Shown here: in pieces, positions 6,929 to 13,764 of the stretch
How the letters are laid out: each line of letters begins with the position of its first letter
Position numbering within the stretch: position 1 is the stretch's first letter
Source of the DNA: Verrucomicrobiota bacterium
Lineage (GTDB): Bacteria; Verrucomicrobiota; Verrucomicrobiia; Opitutales; Opitutaceae
NCBI GenBank assembly: GCA_030832235.1
Contig: JAURJO010000479.1
Span: 1-31,126 of the forward strand
DNA length: 31,126 nucleotides
Direction: 5' to 3'
Position numbers and translations under genes: made by a program
Notes under the pieces: generated by a model
What the model was told of the DNA's origin: nothing
Databases searched by the model: none
Seen by the model: the letters and a program-made list of their open reading frames with translations, nothing else

Positions 6929-8092
6929 ATGCAAACCCGCCGTCCGTCCGCTGCGCTCGCTTTGCTCCTCGTAGCTCTCCCAACCTTCGTCCGCGCCGCC
7001 GACCACCAGGGCGACGTCTCCGCCGTCCGCGTCGTGCGCCACATGGACAAGCACCCCGGCTCCTCGGAGCTTTGGGAGCCTTATCTCGCGCAATGGAAGG
7101 GGCGTCACCTCGTCGCGGCGTTCGGCGTTAAAATCCCGGGCAAGACCGACATGGGCGACATCATGGCCAGCGTCTCGACCGACGACGGCGACACGTGGGG
7201 CGATCCGGTACCCATCTTCAACCACCAGGAGCGTCAGGGCACCCTGCGCTTCGCCTATGCCAACGCCATCCTCTACAAGGCACCGGAGCAGGAGGTGATG
7301 TGGGCCTTCGCGATGCGTTGCCCGATGAATTACCGGCACAGTGAGGATTCGCAGCTGGTCGGCGCGTACAGCGCGGATGGCGGCCGATCCTGGAACCCCG
7401 TCGAGCTCGCGATGGCGTACACCGGCCCGCTCATCTGCGTCGCCGGTCCGTATCGCGTCATGGATAACGGCGTGCCGCGCTACCTGTTCCCGATGCACCG
7501 CAACACGCGGCGCAACGACCCGCTCGGCTCGCGCGACCACTTCGTCCTGAGCAGCACGACGCTGATGGAGTGGAGCCTCGCCGCGTATGTCCCGCAGCCG
7601 GTCACCGGCCCGAAGGTCTTTCTGCACGAGGGCAACATCGCCCCCGGAGATGCCCCGGGCGAATTGAAGATGGTGATGCGCACCGCGGACTACGAGGACG
7701 AGCGAAAGATGACCGATCCCCCGCGCGCGTTCTCGACCGTCAGCCGCGATGGCGGCCGCACCTGGAGCCCCGCACAGCAGGAGCCGGATCTCTGGAACGC
7801 GAAATCGAAGGCCTTCTTCGGGCGGACGGCGTTCGGCACGCACGTGTACATCTACAACGACGGCCCCGCCTCGCCCGCGCCCGGCAGCCGTATGGCGCTG
7901 CGCTACAAACTGAAGCCCGCCGGCGGCGGCTGGGGTGCGGAAAAGACCTTTTACGACGCCGGCATCAAGAACTCCTACCCCACGCTCATCGAGGTCGCCC
8001 CGGGCGATTTCCGCGCGGTCTGGGACAGCGGCACCAAGGATCGCAGCCGCACTCACATCCAGTTCGGAAAGTTCCGCGTGGCGCGGCCCTGA
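6929..8092 (+). CDS. Secreted BNR/Asp-box (sialidase-superfamily) protein
   Basis: From the ATG at 6929 the 387-aa product begins with a signal peptide (Met-Gln-Thr-Arg-Arg, a hydrophobic Ala/Leu run, cleavage near Val-Arg-Ala-Ala-Asp). An in-frame TTG at 6887 would bury that signal and is disfavoured. Three Asp-boxes mark a six-bladed sialidase-type propeller: Ser-Thr-Asp-Asp-Gly-Asp-Thr-Trp (83-90), Ser-Ala-Asp-Gly-Gly-Arg-Ser-Trp (148-155) and Ser-Arg-Asp-Gly-Gly-Arg-Thr-Trp (272-279). The Arg-Ile-Pro motif of true sialidases is not seen. It may act on another sugar linkage or only bind glycan; the enzymatic role is open. It lies upstream of a complete sialidase and a TBDR, which suggests glycan degradation in the periplasm or outside the cell. 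Confidence 0.85.
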   Translation: MQTRRPSAALALLLVALPTFVRAADHQGDVSAVRVVRHMDKHPGSSELWEPYLAQWKGRHLVAAFGVKIPGKTDMGDIMASVSTDDGDTWGDPVPIFNHQERQGTLRFAYANAILYKAPEQEVMWAFAMRCPMNYRHSEDSQLVGAYSADGGRSWNPVELAMAYTGPLICVAGPYRVMDNGVPRYLFPMHRNTRRNDPLGSRDHFVLSSTTLMEWSLAAYVPQPVTGPKVFLHEGNIAPGDAPGELKMVMRTADYEDERKMTDPPRAFSTVSRDGGRTWSPAQQEPDLWNAKSKAFFGRTAFGTHVYIYNDGPASPAPGSRMALRYKLKPAGGGWGAEKTFYDAGIKNSYPTLIEVAPGDFRAVWDSGTKDRSRTHIQFGKFRVARP

Positions 8093-8173
8093 TCGGTCGG
8101 AGGACCGGAACGGGCGACGACATTCTCCTTGAGGCGCACCGGCACCGAAAGAATCTTTCCTCCCGGCTCATTC

Positions 8174-8368
8174 ATGAACTCCGAATCCCAAGCTCCCGCC
8201 GGAAAGCCGCCCGGCGGACCCCGCCGGAGTGCATGCGCCGCGAAGTCGCGCGAGCAGGAGATCGAGCGACTCCATCGGATGTCCGTGAAGGAACGTATCT
8301 CCGAGGCCCTCGGCATGGGAGAACGCTTTTCCTGGATCAAACCCGCCCGGCCCGGGAAAGCGGAATGA
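8174..8368 (+). CDS. 64-aa charged protein paired with nucleotidyltransferase
   Basis: The small frame starts at the ATG at 8174 and ends in an ATGA that is also the start of the nucleotidyltransferase gene, so the two are translationally coupled. The first 25 residues are Pro/Gly/Ala-rich and look disordered. Residues 26-54 form a charged helix-like stretch (Arg-Glu-Gln-Glu-Ile-Glu-Arg-Leu-His-Arg-Met-Ser-Val-Lys-Glu-Arg-Ile-Ser-Glu-Ala) ending Leu-Gly-Met-Gly-Glu-Arg. Short proteins with a Met-x-x-x-Glu-Arg-hydrophobic pattern beside nucleotidyltransferase genes are familiar to me as uncharacterised partners; an antitoxin role is a guess. A TTG at 8129 could extend it by 15 residues, without support. 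No strong ribosome site is visible. Confidence 0.6.
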   Translation: MNSESQAPAGKPPGGPRRSACAAKSREQEIERLHRMSVKERISEALGMGERFSWIKPARPGKAE

Positions 8369-8922
8369 ACGGCGCGAACGAGCTGCTGCGAAAATCCGAG
8401 GAAGTCCTCGCGCTGCTGCGGCGCCATCGGGTGGACGCCGTGGTGATCGGCGCCGTTGCGCTCGCTGCGCACCATTACGTGCGGATGACCAATGACCTCG
8501 ACCTCGGGGTGAACGCCGAAATCGGCACCCTTCGCAGGATTCTCGTGAGCCTTCGGGAATCCGGACTGCAGGCGGAACTGCGCGAGCCCGACCAATCCGA
8601 CCCGCTGGGCGGGGTGATCGATGTGCGAGGATCGTTCGGGCTGATCCAGATCATCAGTTACGCCAACCGCTTCCCGGCCGTGATTGAGGACGCCTTGCGA
8701 CTCTCAAACCTTCCCGTGGAGGAAGGCAGCCCGCTCCGCGTCGTTCCCCTACCGCATCTGATCGCGCTCAAGCTGTATGCCGGCGGATACAAATCGAAGG
8801 CGGACATCGTCGAGCTCCTCATCCGAAACCCCGAGCTTCATCTGGATGAAGTGCGAGCGGTTTGCGCCCGTTACCAGTTGGCAGGCGTCGACGAATTGAT
8901 CACGGAAGCGCGCTCAGTCTGA
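8365..8922 (+). CDS. Nucleotidyltransferase (AbiEii/DUF6036-like)
   Basis: This 185-aa protein has the layout of a minimal Pol-beta-type nucleotidyltransferase. Residues 24-50 give Asp-Ala-Val-Val-Ile-Gly-Ala-Val-Ala-Leu then Arg-Met-Thr-Asn-Asp-Leu-Asp-Leu, with Asp44 and Asp46 as metal-binding acids. Asp86 in Val-Ile-Asp-Val may be the third. A C-terminal Leu-Pro-His-Leu-Ile-Ala-Leu-Lys-Leu-Tyr-Ala-Gly-Gly-Tyr-Lys-Ser-Lys-Ala-Asp-Ile-Val-Glu-Leu block is typical of AbiEii/DUF6036-like members. The usual Gly-Gly/Gly-Ser of the first motif is Gly-Ala here. Some relatives are toxins that nucleotidylate tRNA; others are uncharacterised. It overlaps the upstream 64-aa gene by 4 nt. Codon choice seems less GC-saturated than in the neighbouring sialidase genes, as expected for a transferred cassette. 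Confidence 0.8.
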   Translation: MNGANELLRKSEEVLALLRRHRVDAVVIGAVALAAHHYVRMTNDLDLGVNAEIGTLRRILVSLRESGLQAELREPDQSDPLGGVIDVRGSFGLIQIISYANRFPAVIEDALRLSNLPVEEGSPLRVVPLPHLIALKLYAGGYKSKADIVELLIRNPELHLDEVRAVCARYQLAGVDELITEARSV

Positions 8923-8927
8923 GACAC

Positions 8928-8947
8928 CGGAGTCCGCCCCGACTCCG
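8928..8947 (+). promoter_or_regulatory. Perfect hairpin between nucleotidyltransferase and sialidase genes
   Basis: A 7-bp perfect stem (CGGAGTC at 8928-8934, GACTCCG at 8941-8947) with a 6-nt loop lies 5 nt after one stop codon and 27 nt before the next start codon. Without a T-tract it is not a standard terminator. It may stabilise the upstream 3' end or control the sialidase leader. Confidence 0.45.
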
Positions 8948-8974
8948 ATCTCATTTACCAATCCCGCTTACCCC

Positions 8975-10135
8975 ATGAACCGACTCCTCGCTCTTCTCTT
9001 CGTGATCCTCGCCGCCACGTCGGCCGTCGCGCTCCGAGCCGCGCCCGCGCCGGAATTCTTCGACGTTTTCCCCGCCAACTCCAACGGCGTCACGCGCCAC
9101 CGCATCCCGGGCGTCATCGTGACGACCAAGGGCACCGTGCTCGCGTACTGCGAGGCGCGGATCAACAACAGCTCCGACTGGGGTGAGATCGAGGTGCACC
9201 TCCGTCGCTCCACCGATGGCGGCCGGACGTGGGACGCGCCGCGCCGGATCGCCCACCGGGGCACCCGCCTCGAGGGCAACCCGCGCAAGAAGCAGGGCGG
9301 CGAGCGCGAACAGACCGTCAACAACCCCGTCGCCATCGTCGACCGCGTCACCGGCGCGATCGAGTTCGTCTACTGCGTGAACTACGCGCGCGCCTTCGCG
9401 ATGCGCAGCACCGATGACGGCGTCACGTGGTCCGAGCCCGTGGAGATCACCGCCAGCTTTGAGCCGTTCCGCCGACACTACGACTGGAAGGTCATCGCGA
9501 CCGGTCCGGGGCACGGCATCCAGCTCAAGAGCGGCCGCCTCGTCGTGCCCATCTGGCTGGCCTACGGCGGCGTCGGCGACCACGGCCCCTCGGGGGCCGG
9601 CACGATCTACAGCGACGACCACGGCAAGACCTGGCGCGCCGGCGACATCGCCGTCCCCAACGCCGGCGACTACAGCAGCCCCAACGAGACCATGCTCACG
9701 GAACTTTCCGACGGCCGCGTGATGCTGGTCACCCGCAGCCTGTCCAAGGCCAACCGCAAGATTGTCACGATGGGTCCGGACGGCGCCACCCGTTGGGAAA
9801 AGCCCGTCTTTCATGAGCAACTTTGGGAGCCGCGCTGCATGGCAAGCATCACGTCCCACCCATCGCGTTCCGGAACGTTGCTCTTCTCCAATCCGCACAC
9901 GTTGCCCCCCTCGCCCGGCGGCAAGAGCGCCCGCGAGAACCTCTCGATCAAGCTCAGCCGCGACGACGGCAAGACGTGGCCCGTCAACCGCACCCTCGAC
10001 GCCGGGCCCTCGGCCTACTCCGACCTCGCGGTCTTGCCGGACGGACGCGTGCTCTGCCTCTACGAGGCCGGCAACGACATCCGCCTCGCGCGCTTCGACC
10101 TCGCCTGGGTCGAGGGCGCGGCGAAGACGCCCTGA
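8975..10135 (+). CDS. Exo-alpha-sialidase (GH33-type)
   Basis: This 386-aa protein has a clear signal peptide (Met-Asn-Arg-Leu-Leu-Ala-Leu-Leu, cleavage near Arg-Ala-Ala-Pro). It carries the hallmarks of family 33 sialidases. The Arg-Ile-Pro motif is at 43-45. Candidate catalytic residues are Asp68 (acid/base loop, Ser-Ser-Asp-Trp-Gly), Glu238 in Pro-Asn-Glu-Thr, Arg254 and Arg320 completing the carboxylate-binding Arg triad with Arg43, and Tyr348 in Ala-Tyr-Ser-Asp-Leu. Four Asp-boxes are present, at about 79-86, 145-152, 213-220 and 328-335. These enzymes release terminal sialic acids from glycoproteins or glycolipids by a retaining mechanism through a tyrosyl intermediate. Export suggests a periplasmic or surface location. 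The TBDR directly downstream may import the released product, but no sialic-acid catabolic gene is in the window. Confidence 0.92.
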   Translation: MNRLLALLFVILAATSAVALRAAPAPEFFDVFPANSNGVTRHRIPGVIVTTKGTVLAYCEARINNSSDWGEIEVHLRRSTDGGRTWDAPRRIAHRGTRLEGNPRKKQGGEREQTVNNPVAIVDRVTGAIEFVYCVNYARAFAMRSTDDGVTWSEPVEITASFEPFRRHYDWKVIATGPGHGIQLKSGRLVVPIWLAYGGVGDHGPSGAGTIYSDDHGKTWRAGDIAVPNAGDYSSPNETMLTELSDGRVMLVTRSLSKANRKIVTMGPDGATRWEKPVFHEQLWEPRCMASITSHPSRSGTLLFSNPHTLPPSPGGKSARENLSIKLSRDDGKTWPVNRTLDAGPSAYSDLAVLPDGRVLCLYEAGNDIRLARFDLAWVEGAAKTP

Positions 10136-10153
10136 CCCGCGCGGCCGGGTCTC

Positions 10154-10184
10154 GACGCGGAAACGGACTTGAGCCGTCCGCGTC
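10154..10184 (+). other. Strong hairpin after the sialidase gene
   Basis: Arms GACGCGG (10154-10160) and CCGCGTC (10178-10184) pair perfectly. Inside them ACGG (10163-10166) pairs with CCGT (10174-10177), with an AA bulge and a 7-nt loop. It starts 18 nt after the sialidase stop. No T-run follows, so a Rho-independent terminator is doubtful; mRNA stabilisation or partial attenuation before the TBDR gene is possible. Confidence 0.45.
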
Positions 10185-10207
10185 GGCCAGCAGCTTTACC
10201 GACTTTC

Positions 10208-10227
10208 TGCCCGCGGCGCCGCGGGCA
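10208..10227. promoter_or_regulatory. 20-bp perfect GC palindrome in the TBDR leader
   Basis: Positions 10208-10227 read the same on both strands (half-site TGCCCGCGGC). As RNA it folds into an 8-bp stem with a GCGC tetraloop, ending 19 nt before the TBDR start codon. It could be a protein-binding operator or an RNA hairpin controlling access to the start. Confidence 0.5.
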
Positions 10228-10246
10228 AACCCTACCCCTTCGTTCC

Positions 10247-13200
10247 ATGCGCCACACCTCCGCGCGGCTCACCGCCGTCATCCTGTCCGCCACCGCGTCC
10301 GCCCAAGTCGTTCCGCCGCGCCCTGCCGCCGAGGCCGCGGCCAAGGGGCCGGCCGTCACGCTGAACCCGTTCGAGGTGAAGGCCGAGGCCGACAACAGCT
10401 ACGGCGCCCTCAACTCCAACTCGCTCACGCAATTCAACACCGCGCTGAACCGCACGCCGGTCTCGGCCGACATCTTCACGGAGGATTTCATGCGCGACAT
10501 CAGCGCGACCTCCATCGAGGAGATGCTCAACGGCTACGGGGCCGGCGCCGGCACGGTGATGTCGAACCCCGACTCCGACGCCCTTTCCCAGCAACCCGGC
10601 GACCGGGTCGGCAACCAGACCATCGGCATCCGCGGGACCGGCGGCGGCGCCGTGCACCGCGACGGTTTCTCCGCGACCGGACCGGCGAACAACTTCGGCA
10701 CCACCGCGACGGGTATCTCGTCGACGTTCGACGTCGAACGCGCGGACGTCGTGCGCGGACCACAGGGCTTGCTCTACGGCGCCGGCGGCGCCGGCGGCAC
10801 CGTCAACACCGTCTCCAAACGCGCCAAGTTCGGCCGCAACGAGGGCCGCGCCTCGTGGCGCGTCGACCAGTACGGCTCCAAGCAGGGACAGTTCGACTAC
10901 AACGTCGGCGGCGACCGTCTCGCGCTGCGTTTTTCCCTCCTCGACGACGCCCAGCGTTACCGCCGCGTCTTCATCGGCTACCAGACCAAAGGCTATTACG
11001 GTCAGCTCGCTCTGCAGTTGCCGCAGATCCGCACCGTCATCCGTCTCCAGGGTCAGCAGACGATCAACGAGCGGATCATCAATACCAACCAGGAGAACAT
11101 CGCGTTCACCAACACCGCGACCGACCCCCGCCACAACTTCGGCCTCGCCTACATGCTGCGGAACAACCTCACCGGTGAGATCAATCCCGCCACCGGCCAA
11201 CCCTGGCCCCGGGGCGCCATCGCGAACGGGAAGCTCACGTGGGATAACCTCAACTCCTGGGCCGGTTGGACCGCCTCCGAGTACGTCACCAACCGCATCT
11301 ACACCGCCAGCGCCGAGACCGTCTGGAGCCGCTGGCTGTCGACGCAGTTCAACGTCCTCTTCAACGATTACCTCTCGGACCGCGCCAACGGCGGCATCGC
11401 GAACCTGAGCGCCCCGCTGCTGAACGGCAATCCGCTCAACGACTGGGCCAACGGCGCCACCCTCGCCGACACCGAGCAGCCGACACGCCGCTGGGCCGTC
11501 CGCGGCGCCGCCATGCTGCAGCACGAGTTCCTGCGTGGTAAGCTGCAGACCCAGACCCTGCTCGGCTACGACATCGAGTGGGCCGACTCCGGACCGACCG
11601 ACTACTCGTACTTCCTGGCCGACCAGAACTTCAACGTCGTCTACAACCCCGCCATCCCAACCAACCTCGGCCGCACTCCGATGCCGCGCATCTGGTGGTC
11701 GGTGGCCGACGGCCCGCAGAAAAAGCCGCTCGTCCAACCGGGCTGGGTTTCACCGCGTGTCACCTTCGCGGGCCAGAATTACGTGCGCATGGCCAACAAC
11801 CCGCGCGACCCGTCCTGGGTGCGCCCCAATAACCCTCTCGGCCTCGCGCAGCTAGCGGGCCTGTCCGGTGTCAGCGGCCAGAACAACGACGGGCATCATT
11901 GGGAAAACCGCACCGCCGGATTCTACGCCTCGAATTACACCAGTTGGTTCGGCGACCGCCTCGGCACGCTCGCGGGCCTCCGCACCAACGAGAACTTCAA
12001 GCGCACTCCGAACATCACCGCCACCGTCGCGGAACCCTGGGCGGAAAGCACCAAGTCCAACCGCAGCTACAACCTCGGCGCCAACTTCCGCCTCACGGAG
12101 TGGCTGCGGCCGTACTACAGCGTCTCCAGCACGTACAACACCGCCCTCGTCAACGCGAACGACCCGCTCGGCAACGCTCCGCGGCCATCCACCGGCGTCG
12201 GGCAGGAGGCCGGCTTGAAGTTCACCACGCGCGACGGCCGCCTCTCGGGCTCCATCCAGGCTTTCACCACGGATTCCAAGGACGAGATGATCAACGCCGG
12301 CACCGGCGTGCGCGACCTCGTGAACCCCACCGGCCTCAACGGCGCCCACAACGGCCCCGCCGGCGCGAAGAACCAATGGGTGAACCTCGACCGCACGACC
12401 CGCGGCCTCGAGGTGATCCTCACCGCCAGCCCGCTGCCCAATTGGCGTATCCGCCTCGCGGCGACATCCGCCGACGGCCGCAACCTCACCGACAAGCGCT
12501 ACCCGATGCTGTGGAACGACCAGTTCTTCGTGAAGAACGGCGCGGTCACCTACCAGAACGGCGCGCCCTTCCTCGTGCCGACGACCCCGTCGGTCATCAC
12601 CGCCAACGTCGCGACCCTCAACCGTCAGACCGATCCGGCGACCCTCCAGGGCCAGGGCACCTGGGAACCACTGACCGTGGCGATGATGAACGACAAGACC
12701 GGGCCGTACTGGGCACAGCCCGCCGACGACAACGGACGGCTCCAGACCTCGAACGTCCGTCGCGTGCTGCAGTACTTCGTGGGCCCGAACGGCACCGCGC
12801 TCACCGGCGTGACCGGCCTACCGCTCTCGGCGATCCCGTATTTCTGGTCCGATCCCAACGGCAGCAAGGGTGAGACGGTCGTGGCGAAGAAGGGCGAGTA
12901 CACCGTGGGGTACGCGCAGTACCGGTTCGTGTTCACCAACAACTATTCCTTCACCGGCGACTCCCCGCTGAAGGGCTTCGGCATCGGCGGCACGCTCGCG
13001 CTCGGACTCCGCAACCGCACCTTCTACTACAACACCCCGGGCGGCGGACGTGAACTGTTCTCGTCCCCGAACACTTGGCAGGTGAATCTCATCACCTCCT
13101 ACCGCCGGCGGATCGGGAAGCGCTTCGAGTTCGCGACCCAGGTGAACGTGGAAAACCTGTTCAATCACTACACCCTCGGCACGCTGCCCAACAACGGTTC

Positions 13201-13285
13201 CGGTTTCACGGTGCCAGCCAACCTCGCCGTCACCTTCTACGGGCAACCGCGGATGTACGTCTGGACCAATAGCCTGTCGTTCTGA
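10247..13285 (+). CDS. TonB-dependent outer-membrane receptor
   Basis: From the ATG at 10247 the product is 1012 aa. It has a short signal peptide (Met-Arg-His-Thr-Ser-Ala-Arg, cleavage near Ala-Ser-Ala-Gln), then Leu-Asn-Pro-Phe-Glu-Val-Lys-Ala, a lead-in common in verrucomicrobial receptors. The plug domain (about 60-200) contains Ile-Gly-Ile-Arg-Gly-Thr, an Arg-Asp-Gly loop, and Glu-Arg-Ala-Asp-Val-Val-Arg-Gly-Pro-Gln-Gly-Leu-Leu-Tyr-Gly followed by Gly-Gly-Thr-Val-Asn. The rest is a 22-strand type barrel ending in Ser-Leu-Ser-Phe. It imports a bulky substrate across the outer membrane using TonB energy. Its place 111 nt after the sialidase gene suggests a glycan fragment or released sugar as ligand; this is inference. 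An in-frame TTG at 10169 would place the palindrome inside the coding region and hide the signal peptide, so it is rejected. Confidence 0.92.
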   Translation: MRHTSARLTAVILSATASAQVVPPRPAAEAAAKGPAVTLNPFEVKAEADNSYGALNSNSLTQFNTALNRTPVSADIFTEDFMRDISATSIEEMLNGYGAGAGTVMSNPDSDALSQQPGDRVGNQTIGIRGTGGGAVHRDGFSATGPANNFGTTATGISSTFDVERADVVRGPQGLLYGAGGAGGTVNTVSKRAKFGRNEGRASWRVDQYGSKQGQFDYNVGGDRLALRFSLLDDAQRYRRVFIGYQTKGYYGQLALQLPQIRTVIRLQGQQTINERIINTNQENIAFTNTATDPRHNFGLAYMLRNNLTGEINPATGQPWPRGAIANGKLTWDNLNSWAGWTASEYVTNRIYTASAETVWSRWLSTQFNVLFNDYLSDRANGGIANLSAPLLNGNPLNDWANGATLADTEQPTRRWAVRGAAMLQHEFLRGKLQTQTLLGYDIEWADSGPTDYSYFLADQNFNVVYNPAIPTNLGRTPMPRIWWSVADGPQKKPLVQPGWVSPRVTFAGQNYVRMANNPRDPSWVRPNNPLGLAQLAGLSGVSGQNNDGHHWENRTAGFYASNYTSWFGDRLGTLAGLRTNENFKRTPNITATVAEPWAESTKSNRSYNLGANFRLTEWLRPYYSVSSTYNTALVNANDPLGNAPRPSTGVGQEAGLKFTTRDGRLSGSIQAFTTDSKDEMINAGTGVRDLVNPTGLNGAHNGPAGAKNQWVNLDRTTRGLEVILTASPLPNWRIRLAATSADGRNLTDKRYPMLWNDQFFVKNGAVTYQNGAPFLVPTTPSVITANVATLNRQTDPATLQGQGTWEPLTVAMMNDKTGPYWAQPADDNGRLQTSNVRRVLQYFVGPNGTALTGVTGLPLSAIPYFWSDPNGSKGETVVAKKGEYTVGYAQYRFVFTNNYSFTGDSPLKGFGIGGTLALGLRNRTFYYNTPGGGRELFSSPNTWQVNLITSYRRRIGKRFEFATQVNVENLFNHYTLGTLPNNGSGFTVPANLAVTFYGQPRMYVWTNSLSF

Positions 13286-13366
13286 CCGGGCCGGACATCG
13301 CAGCCGCGGGAACGCCGAGGCGCCAGAAACGGAGCGAATCTGGAAAGCTGGGAATCAGGGCAGCTA

Positions 13367-13388
13367 AGCGACGCACTTCGACGTCGCT
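13367..13388 (+). terminator. Hairpin downstream of the first TBDR gene
   Basis: AGCGACG (13367-13373) pairs perfectly with CGTCGCT (13382-13388) across an 8-nt loop, about 80 nt after the TBDR stop. There is no T-tract, so termination is uncertain. Confidence 0.35.
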
Positions 13389-13410
13389 CCCTCACGACAG
13401 TTTCGCGCGT

Positions 13411-13700
13411 TTGGTGTGTTTCGTGGTCCCCCTGCTCCGTGCCTCCGTGTTTCCGAGATGAGACCCCGCGGCGTTTATCCGCGCGATCCGTGAAATCCGC
13501 GGCCAAAAACGCGGAGCGATTCGATAACGCCTTCAGCCGTCAGGCCCTCCACGGGCTCCGCGGCGGACTCGCCCGCCGTGGGCTCGGCGTGGGCGGGCAG
13601 TCGCGGCTAAACCAAGCCCCGCTGATCCGTGTTCATCCTTGGAGGCTCACCGGCGGAGTGAGTTGGGAACGCGATGCGGCCTGAGGCCGGGGAATGTGGA
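13411..13700. repeat. Dispersed intergenic repeat, copy 1
   Basis: The segment is built of short phrases typical of dispersed bacterial intergenic repeats (CTCCGTGCCTCCGTGTTT, ATCCGTGTTCATCC). The block 13476-13540 (TATCCGCGCGATCCGTGAAA, then AAAAACGCGGAGCGATTC) is nearly identical to 21929-21970. The end, about 13630-13670, matches 22117-22158 at roughly three of four positions by eye, without gaps. It is therefore a copy of the same element found in the 21.5-22.2 kb gap. Confidence 0.7.
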
Positions 13701-13764
13701 TCGGACTTTGTGAAATCGGATTGGGCCTCGTTGTACTCCATGTTCCAACTCAACTCCCCTTCGG

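Larger units (their letters stand above)
13286..13764. other. Gene-free stretch with hairpin and repeat
   Basis: About 480 nt between the TBDR and the lipoprotein gene. The first part is plain and contains a hairpin near 13367. From about 13411 it becomes the repeat described separately. Short open frames here (for example 81 codons ending at 13684) fall inside repeat sequence and are not credible genes. Confidence 0.6.

Noticed and set aside
6015..6983. Upstream extension of the C-terminal transporter frame (total 546 codons)
   Set aside because: The added 323 codons lie antiphase over the N-terminal transporter half and translate to Arg/Gly-rich sequence with no membrane helices.
10232..11737. 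Minus-strand open frame of about 500 codons opposite the first TBDR gene
   Set aside because: Antisense shadow; the plus-strand frame has signal peptide, plug and barrel.
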